Source of the DNA: Lumnitzera littorea
Lineage: Eukaryota; Streptophyta; Magnoliopsida; Myrtales; Combretaceae
Reading direction: 5' to 3'
Assembly (NCBI GenBank): GCA_024138015.1
Contig: JAMXBB010000009.1
Span: 43,971,298 to 44,035,297, forward strand
Length of the DNA stretch: 64,000 bases
Made by a program: the position numbers and the translations under genes. The notes beneath the pieces are model-generated. The model did not search any database, was not told where the DNA came from, and saw only the letters and a list, made by a program, of their open reading frames with translations. Each line of letters begins with the position of its first letter. Position 1 is the stretch's first letter. This document shows, in pieces, positions 48,786-61,039 of this stretch.

Positions 48786-51559
48786 TTTGTTTAAATATAT
48801 CAATGAATACATGTTAAAAGAGATTTATTTTCAGATTCTTTTCCATTTTCTGAGCACCTCAACTTATTAAAATACCTTATACTAGTCTCTTTATCACTAC
48901 AAATAGTGATGATTGTTATATTTCCATTACCATGAACTATTTTTTAATACCATGAGTTTAGAGAGAGAAGTTGGTGTGTTATGCTTCATTTTGTGTTTTT
49001 CAAATGAAAATGATTGAATGTTGGAATGCCCCCATACTCTATTATATATAGAAGTGAGTTTGGATATATATTAACATGTGTTGATGGAGTTAAATGAAGC
49101 TAGTGATCATAATGAGTTAGGGTTTTTGCTCTTAGAGAAGTAAAGGTGACCTCTCCTTCTATGAGATTTTGTTGCCACTTTACAATAGATAGAGAGCTCA
49201 TGAACCTATTTTGTCAGTATCCTCAAGTTCAAGCCAAATCACCCCAAATCTTTTTAAGGAAAATGATTCTTTATACCGAAAGTAGGAGCCATCGTTGTTG
49301 TTATTATTGCTATTGTTCATTGATGGTTCAACCTTTGCTTCTCCATCATCGCTCTAAACTCCACATCACATGGGAAAACAAATTGAAGCTCAATTGGAAT
49401 GGATAAAAGTTTGAACTTTGCTTGAATTAATTGAACTTGCATTTAATCTTTTTTTTTTTTCCTTTAATTTTGAGTTTGGTATATTTTTCATTTAATTTTT
49501 GTATATTTTAAGAACTTCTAATTAATAGTATTACTTTAAATTATTTAAAAAATTGAATTGACCACTAACAAATTGCCACTTGTCTCTTATGTATAATTTA
49601 CACAAAATTAAAAAATATAGGTTACGTATTTGTCAAGAAAAATAATACAGATGACTTCTTTACAAAGATACAAAATGCACATATCTATATGTAATTAGCT
49701 CAAAAATAATTAAATTCGAATATCCAAGACTCACGCTTGGCGTCTTTAGATAGACCATCCCATTCAACAATGATGATTGTTGTCTCCTACAATATATTTA
49801 ACTTCAGTAGATCCTTTCTCGTAGTGACAGTACAAATATTGCAAAGTTCTTTCTAATATAAGTTTTTCCATGCTTCAAGGTTAAAAATATTTTGTAAGAC
49901 ATATCCATTTGCAATTCAGACCAACACAGTTAAAAATAGAGGGGGGAAACAAAAAACTGCCTTGCTAACATTTTGTAGGAGAATATCAAAAATTTTATTG
50001 ATTATGAACATGCAACTGACGGCCGTCGACAACTAGAAATGGAAGGCAAAGCGACATCTTGATGGGACAATAAAGATTCTTCGGCACATGAATCCTGCTA
50101 AATTACAATATGTACCCTGTTATATATTTTAATTGAATCTTTTACTTTGAGTGATTGACCATTAGATTTATTGAAAAGAGAGAAAAGTGATGCACGATCT
50201 CTCCAACGGCACAGGAGTCAGATTCCGGTCCTTGACGGTTACCTTTTCAAACCATTTGTACTTTTAATTCAATGGCTTGCATGTAGGACGATACACGCAC
50301 CACTAACTTCCCACTAACTATTCCACTGAGCTGAAACTTGAGTGCCCAATTCATTTGGACTCTTCCTTTAACAGAAGGACCTAACTTTTGAACTGGAGAG
50401 CTAATTGTACAATATTATTTTGTGAGGGCAAATATCTTAATTATTACAACTCTTATTCATACGAGAAACTGTCTGAATGATTCAGATATTAATGATTTGA
50501 GCAATTTAAGTTGGATTTTTATAAAAAGTGAGATTCTATTCATCTTCTCTCCTTATGAATTCCTATACAAGTGTAAACTTACCGTTTTTAACCCATGAAA
50601 ACTCTATCTTTGAAATAAAAAAGGAAAATTACAAAAAAAAAAAAAAAAAGCTTGGTTAGAAACTGTAAAAAGGTTTGAGATTCTCTTGCAGTTAATGGCA
50701 ATGTTATACAAAAGAATTAGCAGCTACACCTAGCCAGGATTCCCCCAAGTTGGGAGTTTTATGGTGTTAAAAGGAGAATGCAAGACCATGTGTGTGACTA
50801 ATTGAATTTTGTAGGCCCAGCAGCCACCCCGACATGACCTATAGAACTTTATTCGAACTTGATATCTTAAATTATACCTGTATAGCGAATATTCTATACT
50901 TAGAGGTACTAGGGAGGCCGAGCATGATACTTCTCCGCTCTTCTTACACGGTTGTTGAAAAGCAGCAAGTAATTCTTTTTCTCCATAAAGATGAAAAGCC
51001 ATAATGAGAAGTAATATCTGCCCGAAAATAAAATTATATATTGAAAGAAAAATTTTCTTGGGAGAAGGACGGCTGAAAACTTGTGTATGGGAGCTTCGTG
51101 GGCTACCATTTGCATTTCTGAATATGTGGGAGCGGAAAGATCCCGTCTTGTCGAGAACCCTTTCTTATTTTTTCCTAGCCAGATTTGGTCGAGAACCTTG
51201 GTAATTATTTGGTTTTGCTGAAAAGGATGCGTGCTAAACTAATCAGACTGCAATATGGTAGTGTTTGATGAGAGTCACATTGAATATAATTTAGATATAG
51301 AATGGCGAAGAAAACTAGGTAAATTAATGCCTTATAAGGCCAAAGAATCATGTATCTTGAGGAAGATAAATTTTGCCAAGATTATTATACCTTAACAATA
51401 TCAATACTGTTCTTCTAATAAAATAAATAAAATTCAAATCTCCTCTCTATATTATAATATGTAATATAGTTGGCTAAAAAAAAAGAAAAAGAAAAAGAAG
51501 ATAAATGATTAGGAGCTGTAATTTAACATTCACATTTCCATTATAAATGAATGTTGTCA
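48786..51559. other. Gene-poor AT-rich stretch
   Basis: No recognisable coding content. Poly-T lies at 49450-49462 and poly-A at 50633-50649. Open frames 49146-49406, 50730-51002, 50909-51115 and 51004-51204 overlap on opposite strands and match no family I know. Confidence 0.45.
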
Positions 51560-51741
51560 AAAACTAGCAATAAACGGTTGAGATCATATTATTGATGTTT
51601 TAGATGGATCCTAAAAAGAGGAGAATTCAAATTGCAATATCAGTAGCATGAAAACTAGCAATAAACGGTTGAGATCATATTATTGATGTTTTAGATGGAT
51701 CCTAAAAAGAGGAGAATTCAAATTGCAATATCAGTAGCATG
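51560..51741. repeat. Perfect 91-bp tandem duplication
   Basis: 51560-51650 and 51651-51741 are identical at all 91 positions; both begin AAAACTAGCAATAAACGG and end ATATCAGTAGCATG. There is no further partial copy on either side. Confidence 0.95.
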
Positions 51742-53944
51742 ACGGATGGTTGTTTGAAGCCAAAACTCCAGTTGGATGGATTCAAATGAGATCCAATGTT
51801 TACCTTCCTTATATAAGCACAAGACTATATCCAATAAATCCTTAGAATGGGTTACTAATTTTTTCATTTAGTGGAATACCTCAACTACTTGTAGATCCAC
51901 TGGACCAATAAATGAATGAAAAATTTTTCCTTTTTCCTTTAAATTTAGTTCAAAATTTATTTCCTATATGAATTTTATAGATAAACCCCTTTTGTTTTTC
52001 TATTCAACAATTTTTTCTTTATGTGATTAATTGATCAAAGAATTAAGGGACAATGTCAAATTTATTACTTGAATTTTGAGTTTTCCTTTTTTAAATTCTA
52101 TACTTATAATTTGATGTTACAAAATGTCTTAGTCATAAACTTATTAGATTTATGAATTCTATCACCTTTAGAAACCTGTTGTTGTAAATGCTCATTGGTT
52201 GAAGACTACAAATATAAATAATGAGACTCTTTCGAAAATTGTTGTGGAAGCACTTGTTGGTTAATGAGTACAATGGCAAGTGATGAGATATTAATTAAAA
52301 CTTTAATTAATTAACATTCTGTAACTTCAAAATTTTAAATAAACTTTGACAGACAAAAGTTGGATTCAATATAAGATTTAGCATCTTCATTCATCAAGTT
52401 TAAAATTGGAAAAATAACTCAAATTATGATAGCTAGTAAGTTTGACATCATCTCAAAAATTTATTAAAGAGCCATCAACAACCTCCAATTTTCATCATAG
52501 ATAAGATATAATAGCCTTTCATTTTGCGCGCAAATTTAAAAGCTTTACAATCTATAATGTTATAGTGGGTAGACTCCATTTTTGGTATATTTAGTACTTT
52601 TCCTTTGCATTTTCAATATACACCCCTCTATATGTACATGATTTACCAAAATTCACCCATGTAATTTACCAGCGATGATCACAAATATTCAACCATGTAA
52701 ATTATCCACTGAATTTTCCACTATTTACCCGGTTAAGTTACCAACTAGCAGATGAGGGAGACATATGTGCTAAAATTGGAAGCTAGTGGGTTGTATTGAA
52801 ATGGAAAGTCGTATACCGTTTTGGGGTTGTAGGTTAGAGTGATAGGTCTTGCAATAATGTAAATTTCTCAATGATTATGGGGAAAATGAAAACATAGAAC
52901 GAAGTAAGAAGCACAAAAATTGGCAGCCATTTCAATGTTATAAATTTCACAAACAGGTATCCTCACTCACCACATTGTGGAAGCATGTTTTGCTAGGACT
53001 TCATTCGTTGAATAATTAGTTGTATAAACGTTTTTCATAAGTGATATTTAGCAAAAGATAAACGGGCTATTTACATAAAGGAGGAACATCGCATGCAATT
53101 GGAGAAAGATCGTATGTGAAGGACAAGTTTCTTAATAATTTCGATAAATTCACCAACGAGCTTCAGATTTCAGAACAATGAAGACATAAATTGAAAACTC
53201 TACCTGACCATTTTTTGTCATGAAATATCTCTTAAAGATATTCAATTCTAAGAGAAGCATTTAATGATTTCCGATGCTAACTCGCAATATTCAAAAAATA
53301 AATAAATAAATAATCAACCCTAAAAAATTTGCACAGGCTTCATCTTGAGTTTAAAATATTATGTCCTGCTTATTAGTTTTCCAATGATTTAGGAAAGTAG
53401 TCAAATGATATGTTATTATGTTCTGTTTCATTAGTTCATTAGCTGTCGATTAATCAATTGCTGGTTTTTTTTCTTTTCCTATTTTAGATGTAAAGCCTAG
53501 CGACATTTGTTTGTAATTAATTAACGTAGTGAAGAGAAATGCATGATGATAACTCTTTAATCTTTCTACAATGATATTACAATCAAGAATAATTGTGGAA
53601 AATTTTTATTTCATCAAATAATTATATGTTATCTCTAGCACGAGTAAGGAGATTGCATCCTAAAAGTCATGCAACATATATAAGAGGAAGTCAAGTATTA
53701 TCACAACAATAATATAAATACACAAGATAAAAGGATACTTAATATATTACAACAGTTTTATTTGTTCGTAATAATTAAAGGGAATAATAAACACTTAATA
53801 TAGGGTAGAAGTAAAGGAGCTACGTTCATAATGAGAGAGAGAACTAATTTAAGGAAAATAAATACACAAAGCACAACTAAAGTAGACGAGACTGTACGCA
53901 TGCAATGGAGCCAATGAGCCCTAAGCTAGCTGCTAGAGCTCTCA
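51742..53944. other. Intergenic DNA downstream of CEP gene 2
   Basis: AT-rich with no coding evidence; a short AAAT repeat lies near 53295-53314. The 100-200 bp before 53945 would be the 3' UTR of the CEP gene on the minus strand. Confidence 0.5.
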
Positions 53945-54217
53945 CTAGTGTTGAATGGAGTGGCCAATGCCGGGGCTATGGCCTGGATTCGTGGGTCGAA
54001 AAGCATCTATAGATCCTTCAAGTTCCATAGTTTTGACGTTTCGATTAAGGAGAACTTCTCTTGCCTGGTTTCTACTCTCATTATTATTCAAACTGGTGCG
54101 TCCTGTGGACTTTGGTATCCTGCTGGGGTTCAAATTTCTTCCTTCAATGGAGTGAAACTCATTAGAGAGTACAAGCAATGCAATAAGCAAACACGTCATG
54201 AATACACTTCTTGCCAT
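53945..54217 (-). CDS. CEP (C-terminally encoded peptide) hormone precursor 2
   Basis: A 90-residue, single-exon prepropeptide. Residues 1 to about 24 are a clear signal peptide (hydrophobic core MTCLLIALLVLSN). SIEGRNL follows, the usual start of a CEP pro-region, and then a basic/Asn-rich variable region. Residues 72-86 are AFRPTNPGHSPGIGH, an exact fit to the CEP consensus, with a four-residue tail SIQH that would be trimmed. Both N- and C-terminal arrangements match gene 1 (shared MAR start, IxG-R-x-L motif, PGHSPG core), so they are paralogues on the same strand. Expected role by family: a secreted, proline-hydroxylated hormone sensed by CEPR-type receptor kinases, which signals nitrogen status and restrains lateral root growth. 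A TATA box lies about 70 bp upstream. Antisense frames at 53948-54223 and 53955-54155 are shadows. Confidence 0.95.
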   Translation of the reverse strand: MARSVFMTCLLIALLVLSNEFHSIEGRNLNPSRIPKSTGRTSLNNNESRNQAREVLLNRNVKTMELEGSIDAFRPTNPGHSPGIGHSIQH

Positions 54218-54286
54218 TGCTAATTCAAGCTTAATAAGTTGTGCAAGATTTTAGGCGGTGAAGTTTGCTAAGAAGAGCTATAGTGG

Positions 54287-54297
54287 TATATATAGAG
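54287..54297 (-). promoter_or_regulatory. TATA box of CEP gene 2
   Basis: The minus strand reads CTCTATATATACC about 70 bp upstream of the ATG, giving a predicted 5' UTR of about 40 bases. Confidence 0.55.
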
Positions 54298-54489
54298 TTA
54301 CAAAGGTGGAGCACAAGTGTCCCGGAACTATTGGGGAAAGATTCTCATGCAAGTGATAACTAGCCCCTAAGAGAAAAGGGAATATTTCATATGGACTGGA
54401 ACTATAAAGATAGTTGTGCAAATTATATTATCCATAGTAAGTTGTTTAATATGTAGGAAAATATTAGCCTAAGTGCTGGTACACTTGCT

Positions 54490-56708
54490 ACATATGTAAA
54501 GACCCAAAAATAAATAAATAAACATATAAGGATAATAACAATCTTTTTAAAAGAAAATATCTCTCTATCCAAATATCCTAAAACCTTAAATATGTGTATA
54601 TATATATATATATACAAATCTTCCCTATTCTTCCCTCATAACCTTATCGTTATCTTTTTATTTAGTTTCTTCTTCTCCTCATTAACTTAATATACTCTCA
54701 TTTCTCATAATTCTCTCTTTACCAAATAAACTCTTCCTTAGAAGATCATATTAGGGTAAAATGCGTAAGTGAGTTTCTCAATCAGGAAAAATTGTAGAAT
54801 TTTTCTAATTAAGAAATTTATCTAATTACATAATATTAATGGAGGCAAGAATAATAACAATATAAATATTGAATTTTGGGAAACCTTAGAGTAGTTGTTA
54901 TGGATTTGCAAAAAGAATATTAGTGCAAAGTGTCATAATTCTTGAATCAAAACAAGGTATATAGATTTGTAGATTCTATCATATTCTGTGAATGATTTAC
55001 ACTAGGGTTAAAAAGCCATATTAGGAGTCGTTTAGTTGTAATTATGAATAAAAAATTGAAGCTTTTCTTAAGTTTTTTTACATGTCGATTTGTTGCTATT
55101 ATTAGTATCAATTATGAAACTTTACAAAAAAAATAATATAGATATAATATAAAGAATAAAACATGTTTTAATAAATATATGTTATTTAAGCTCATAAAAT
55201 ATACTTTAATACATCTTTTAAGTTATGAAATATTGGTTTAAACTTTATAAAAAATAATATGGATATAAAAGATACATATATTGATATAGATAGATATATA
55301 TATTAATATAGAAGATACAAATATAGATATAGATAGATAAAAATGATATATTTATATATAAGATGGAGATATAAATTGATAGAAGATATAAATATAGAAG
55401 ATATTATAGATTTTTTTTTTTCAAAGCCTAATAACTATATATAACACAAAGAGAGAATATTCAGATTACATCTTTAGAGATATCGAATCGAATAAAACTT
55501 ATTGGCTTACAATAATAAATAACAATAGGTTAAAGAATAATTTTATAATAAAAGAATAAAAAAATAACTATGTTAGTCATAATAACAAATAAACTAATGT
55601 GAAAATATATAAGTATGTGTACATATATCAATAAATAATAAATAAATAAATGCATAATTCTTAACTTTTAATCTCATATAAATGGAAAGGTTAAACTTTA
55701 ACCACAGGTTTTAATTTATAAAGTTATTAATATAATTTTTGGATGATTTACCTCAAGTATAAAGTATGAGCAATTCAAATCAAAACCATAGTTATATGTT
55801 ATGATATTAGTTTCTAATTAAGTATAGATATGTGATGAGCTTTTGTATATGAATTTATCAAGTTTTAATATTAATTATGAATCACGAGATATAATTGCTT
55901 AGAAGGAAGGTATGTAACACATGTTTGTTAGTTGTGCTTACTATAATACAAAGTTAAAATGGACTAATGAAACTTCAACTATAAAATTATTTGCTCTTTT
56001 GTGCTTAGCTCAACTTAGGAGCTTGAAGTGGCGGATCCCTATAGGCACCCTATAGATTGATAGGTAACATTATCCCTAGTAGAGTTGCCTATTGGCATGA
56101 TACTAGTAGTTTAGAGACTCATGGGTTGTTGGGGCTTAGAATGGCAGTTCCCAACATTATAGTATTTACGTATGTATATATATATATTATATGCCGGGAT
56201 CGTGAGTTACTTAAAGTCTTGAGACACTAAGACTATAATGTTTAATAGACTAACTCAAAGATAATAAATGAATTGTTTGCATTAATGCAAGAGAGATGTT
56301 ATTTTGTATGACATATGCATATGTTTGTGGTGTTAAGTACTAAGCTTCAGCTCGCTCCACTTTCTTTTTCAACTGTAAGAAATCTCAATAGCAAATATAT
56401 TACAGTGATTTTGAAGACCCTTATTATACTACCTTTGGGAAAAGAAGAGTGATAATTACACATGACATAAGAGTTAAGATAGCTAGACTATTATTTCTTA
56501 TGGTTAATGTTTATTGTTTAAGAGTTAATTATTCATTAGATGTTAATTTAGCTTAGAGAATAATTTTTTCTTTTTTTTTTTTAGGTTATCTAAGGTTTTT
56601 ACAGTATTATTTGAGGATTTTAATTGTTAATTTATGCCTAACGTATTATTATAAACTAAAGACACATGGTAGGTTATGATGCCCTAGGTTCTATGGCGTT
56701 ATAACATA
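54490..56708 (+). mobile_element. Solo LTR, Tekay/Del-like Ty3/gypsy, with 5-bp target duplication
   Basis: The LTR spans 54495-56703 (2209 bp). It starts TGTAAAGACCC, close to the TGTAACG(A/C)CCC start of Tekay/Del-type LTRs, and ends GGCGTTATA, where the lineage has GTTACA; the CA terminus has become TA by one C-to-T change. The same five bases ACATA flank it on both sides (54490-54494 and 56704-56708). There is no internal region, primer site or second LTR, so it is a solo LTR left by recombination between the two LTRs of a full element. A TA microsatellite lies near 54597-54615, and TA-rich DNA fills 55250-55400. The frame at 54423-54617 is a microsatellite artefact. Confidence 0.75.
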
Positions 56709-56954
56709 TGAAATAGTTTATGATTCGTTTACTATAGAGTTTTCCTCATAAAAAATATAAATAAAAAAACCTTCACTAGGAGTGCTGTTGCATATGTATT
56801 AATAAGTGGTGGATTTAGGAAAATTAAAATAAAAAAAAAAGGAAACAAGTGAATTTTTCTCATGATATAGTTTCCTATAATATGGTAAATAGTGTCAACA
56901 TTTTACATGTTGATACCTAAATCCAAGTACTCCGTACCATACATCATGCCACCC

Positions 56955-56962
56955 TATAAAAA
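56955..56962 (+). promoter_or_regulatory. Possible TATA box for the small peptide candidate
   Basis: CCCTATAAAAAGTGG is a good TATA word, but it lies only 39 bp before the proposed ATG, leaving a very short 5' UTR. Confidence 0.3.
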
Positions 56963-56993
56963 GTGGAAAACATCATTCAAGGCAAGAATAAAC

Positions 56994-57526
56994 ATGTTAG
57001 CATTTTTAATAAGCCTAATTGTAATTGTTACTTGTTCATCTGAAGGTACCAACTTACTAGCAAAAAATAATTTGAAATGGTAACATATTCGGAGTTCAAT
57101 GATTGTCATTATTACATAAATGCTGATTAGGTGAGCCAGATTGGTACCATTACATGCAAATTCTAAGTAAACATCAAAGAACAAACAAGCGACTTGTTGA
57201 TAAAGATATACATTTGAGTTTCAAAAGCTTGACGTTAAATGCTAAATACAGATTTGACATGCACTTTCATTAAGAAAATGGTTTGTCCTTTTTTTTCCCT
57301 CTTTTTCATTCTTCTCTAATGCTTTGGCCTTTTTCTACTCATATTGTTGTGGAAATTTCCTCATTCATTTTTTAACAAACTCATCCTTATTCTTTATACC
57401 TTTTTATTTGATGTTTTATTGAACTCTAGTATAAAATCGCTTTAGTAACTTTCATATTTTTGCATTTTTAGGTTGAAAATGCAAGGAGATTGCCTATCTA
57501 AACCATCTCCGGTGGTCAGTTTATGA
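56994..57526 (+). CDS. Candidate two-exon small secreted peptide gene (tentative)
   Basis: Proposed exon 1 is 56994-57079 and exon 2 is 57472-57526, with a 392-bp intron of GT...AG form (donor ATG/GTAACA, acceptor TTTGCATTTTTAG). Exon 1 encodes a strong signal-peptide-like start, MLAFLISLIVIVTCSSEG, then TNLLAKNNLKW. Exon 2 would add a short tail with KMQGDCLSKPSPVVSL and a stop. The total is about 47 residues. The SSEG-TNL segment is reminiscent of the SIEGRNL junction in CEP gene 2, but no CEP motif follows, so this is not a CEP. I do not recognise the family. It lies in an 860-bp island between the solo LTR and copia element D, whose LTR begins 45 bp after the stop. It may be a gene truncated by that insertion, a decayed gene, or chance. 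An open frame without splicing runs 56892-57083. Confidence 0.25.
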
Positions 57527-57570
57527 AACAATTTTCAAAGTTGCTATCATATACTCATCTGTGATTTCTA

Positions 57571-57814
57571 TGAAATGAACTGTAATTACCTATATCAGAA
57601 GGATTAATGTTCTTCTACTAATCTCCAAATATGAACAACAGATGAAGCTATGCAGGAAAAACGTAGATGAAGATAGAAAATAGAAAGTTGTAGAAAATGG
57701 AATAATAATATAACAAAGTTAGTTACATGCCTCATATACTAGTTATATTTCTAACTAGTAGCACTAATTGCCAGCTAAACAAATAATTAACTGACACGTG
57801 TACATATGCCAACA
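57571..57814 (-). repeat. Element D, left (3') LTR
   Basis: 244 bp, partner of 61040-61282. On the minus strand it starts TGTTGGCATATGTACACG and ends in GTTCATTTCA. Confidence 0.9.
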
Positions 57815-57864
57815 TCCTACCCCGCCCCCCCTCACATGGTAGAGCCGTATGAAGGCCTAGCTTC

Positions 57865-59411
57865 AATTAAAAATCCTCAAGTTTGACAGCAAAGATAGAT
57901 TTGGTTAAGAAATCAGCTAACTGAGTGGAAGAAGAAACATGAACAGGCTTTAGAAAACCATTAGCAACGTAATCCTTAATAAAATGTACATCAACTTCAA
58001 TATGCTTGGCATAATGATGAAAGCATGAATCAAGAGCAATTTGAATAGTAGATTTATTATCGCAATGAAGTGAAATAGGCAATGGAATCTCCACATGCAT
58101 ATCTTAAAGAATAGAAGTAACCCAAATCAATTCTTTAGTTGCAGCACTCATGTTGCAGTACTTAGCTTTGGTGTTAGAAAGAACCACCAAGAAGAACACA
58201 AAAGCTACTCAATAACCTCCAATTAGGCAAGGAAGACCCCCGGTCCACATCATTATAAAATGAAGGTCTAAAGAGGTATTGGTGGATTAAAACAGACTAA
58301 GAGAGGAAATACCTTTCAAATAGTGCAAAACATGTAGAGCAGCATGAAAATGAGTAACATGAGGCTTTGACAAAAATTAACTCAAATGATGAATTGAAAA
58401 CGATAAGTCAAGGTATGTAAGGGTGAGATAAAGAAGGCACCCACCTAACCTCTCATAAGGAAAAGGATCCTCAAGCTTAGGACTAGTGGCACAAAAAGGA
58501 TTAACAACAGTTAATAGGGGAACATCAGCTAGCTTACAAGCATCCAAACATGTATCTATGAGAATATCTAAAAGAAACTTTCATTAAGTAATCATCATGC
58601 CATGTAGAGTACGGCATAACTCCAGACCTACGAAAAAACGAGGTTCACTTAAATCCTTAATGGTGAAAGCAATATGGAGATCACTTTTGAGTTGTTGTAT
58701 TATTGCAACACTTGTGCTAATAATGAGTAAGTCATCCACATTTACTAAAACAATAGTAAAGTCATCAACACCATGCTTAACAAACAATGAGTAATCATTT
58801 TTGGATTGAATAAAATCATGATGGAGCAGAAATTGACAAATCTCATGGCTCCATTATCGAGAAGCTTGCTTAAGATCATATAATGATTGTTTAAGCCAAC
58901 AAACTTGACCAGGTTTAGCTTTAGGATAACCTTCAGGTGGTTCCATGTAAATTTCTTCACCGAGAAACTCATGTAAAAAAACATTATTAATATCCAATTG
59001 AAAGAGAGGCTAACCTTTAATTGTAGCTATGGTAAGGTGAATTCTCATAGTACCAAGTTTAACAACTGAGGAAAATGTGTCATGATAATCAATACTCTCA
59101 ACTTAGGTATACTCCTTAGTAAATAATCTAGCTTTGTATCTGTCTACACTACCATCTGGTCGAGATTTGATTTTATACACCCATTTTCTCTCTATAGCCC
59201 TCTTGCTTTTAAGAAGACTAGTAAGTTCTTAAGTATCATTATGTTCTAAAACTTCTAGTTCTTTATGCATAGCATGCACCCATTCATCTATTTTAGTAGC
59301 TTGTGAATAACAAAAAGGTTCATGAGTTATTAACATAGATGCAAATGATTGGACAAAATTTGTTGGATAATGATCAAAACTATGTGAATGAAAGAAACTA
59401 GTTGTACACAA
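57865..59411 (-). pseudogene. Element D RT and RNase H remnant
   Basis: The RT begins near 59411 (segment EWVHAMHKELEVLEHNDT, the usual start of copia RT). It continues through a NNVFLHEFLGEEIYM block (58950-59005) and a LKQSLYDLKQAS block (58860-58900). The active-site motif is at 58731-58742, where the family's YVDD has become NVDD. RNase H follows: a FHAALHVLHYLKG-like word near 58310-58360, then PISLHCDNKSTIQIALD and VHFIKDYVANGF with TQLADFLTKS in 57867-58100. Only a few stops and frameshifts interrupt it, so this is the best conserved pol segment in the window. Plus-strand frame 58597-58794 is a shadow. Confidence 0.85.
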
Positions 59412-60930
59412 GCTTCACTATTCCTAAAACACTCTCTTGTTGATTGCTTGAGAAGATACAATCCATTAGTTACTGGGGCAGAAGCAACTAATTTTCTACT
59501 GTTTCAATCTTGAAAGGAAATAGAAGAAGTATCAATTGTTGCTATCAGATTATTGTCCAAAAATGGTTTTATGAACTGATAATAGATTATAATTAAATTC
59601 AAGGACATAGAGCACATGATGAAAAATAAAGTGCTCATTTATCTTAATGGTACTAATGAGGTAAACTTTCTTTAATGATCCATTTGGTAAATGAATGGAA
59701 ATTAGGTTTTGTAGAGAAGTGATATTTATAAGGAGAGTTTTAAAAGGGGTCATATGATCAGTTATACCTATGTCAACCACTCAAGTACAAAAATTGTTAT
59801 TAAAAGTTTTAAAATAAGAACATTTATGAGAGGTACTTGCATAATGAACTGTTGCATTGACAGCTAATGTATTTCCTGAATTGTCCCCCACACAAGACTG
59901 ATCTTTCATAAGTTTCAAAACCTGTTTCAACTCCAAGCACATACTGTATATCAACTACTGATCTTAAACAGATGAACCTAAAGTAAGATCATTATTCAAA
60001 TCAAATGGAGTATCATATGCAGCATAGTCTTTATTTTTCGTAGCAACAATAGCATTCATAGCAAACTTAGAAGTCCCTTTCACAACTCTTCTACTCTTAT
60101 ACCAATTTGGATATCCTTTTATATGAAAGCAATTTTCTACTGTATGTCCTCCTTTAAAATACGTGTACACTATCTTACATCCTTGAATAGTGTTGAATCA
60201 ATGTCTATTAGCGGAACCAACCATTTCCATATTACTATAATATGTAGCAACCTCTAAATCAACATAATGCATATTAGCAATGGACTTTTGTTTTTCAACT
60301 TATTGCACAAGGTGAAAAGCTCTATTAATAGATGGAAAAGGTTCCATAGTTAAAATTTGACTTATAACTGACTTAAAACCTTTATTTAACCCCATTAAGA
60401 ATTGAAGTACCTTCCCTTGCAATTCAAACACTAATATACATGCATTTAAAGCAGCATAAGTACAATAGTTCATATACCCATACTCACAACTAGGATGTGC
60501 ATTGAAAGCATGCAACTCATCTCATAATCTACAAAGCTTATTATAGTATAAACCTATTGCATCATTCCTTTGCTTCAAATTAACAATCTCACATTGCAAC
60601 TGATATATGATTGGAGCATTCCCTTAACCATATTGCTCACAAATCTCATTCCACAACTCAAGTGCAAACATCTCACCATATAATCATTTCTAATCCAACG
60701 AATTAGATCTAGTGAATCATCATTAGGCTTAGGTATAATTCCTTCAATGAATCTAATTTTAAGTTTTACTCGTAAACCTAGCTTTATAGCTTGACTCCAA
60801 GATAAAAATTTGAGTCCATTAAAGATAATATTCCCAATCACCATAGAAGGATTATCCAAATTCAAGATATGAAGTGGATCAGAAATAGTAGCATCACCAT
60901 GTACAAGAACAAGGTTAACAACTTATTAAG
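59412..60930 (-). pseudogene. Element D gag, zinc knuckle and protease remnant
   Basis: Gag starts near 60930. NGLKFLSWSQAIKLGLRVK and WIRNDYMV (60575-60865) match the N-terminal domain of copia gag, and VLQFLMGLNKGFKSVISQIL (60300-60515) matches the UBN2 part. A knuckle segment, YFKGGHTVENCFHIKGYPNWYK (59964-60170), keeps GHT-x4-C and the GYP-WYK tail but lacks the leading Cys pair. The protease (59550-59780) keeps ITDHMTP and HLPNGSLKKV, but its D-T-G active site reads D-I-G. A GLYLLKQST word near 59450 is the remains of the pre-integrase domain, after which integrase is absent. Confidence 0.8.
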
Positions 60931-61021
60931 TATTCATGACTGAAATTCAATCGACAACCCTAGGTAATTAAATAGTCGAAACTATCTAATTGTGAGCCAA
61001 ATAAAAAACTGAATACCTAAA

Positions 61022-61037
61022 CCATGCTTTAATATCA
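61022..61037 (-). other. Element D primer binding site
   Basis: The minus strand reads TGATATTAAAGCATGG two bases inside the 5' LTR. It differs from the initiator tRNA-Met site TGGTATCAGAGC mainly by transitions. Confidence 0.65.
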
Positions 61038-61039
61038 TG

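Noticed and set aside
50730..51204. Three overlapping frames on both strands (90, 68 and 66 codons)
   Set aside because: They conflict with each other, lack domains and have no promoter or conservation signal I can see.
53948..54223. Two plus-strand frames of 91 and 66 codons
   Set aside because: Both are antisense to CEP gene 2 and have no recognisable content.
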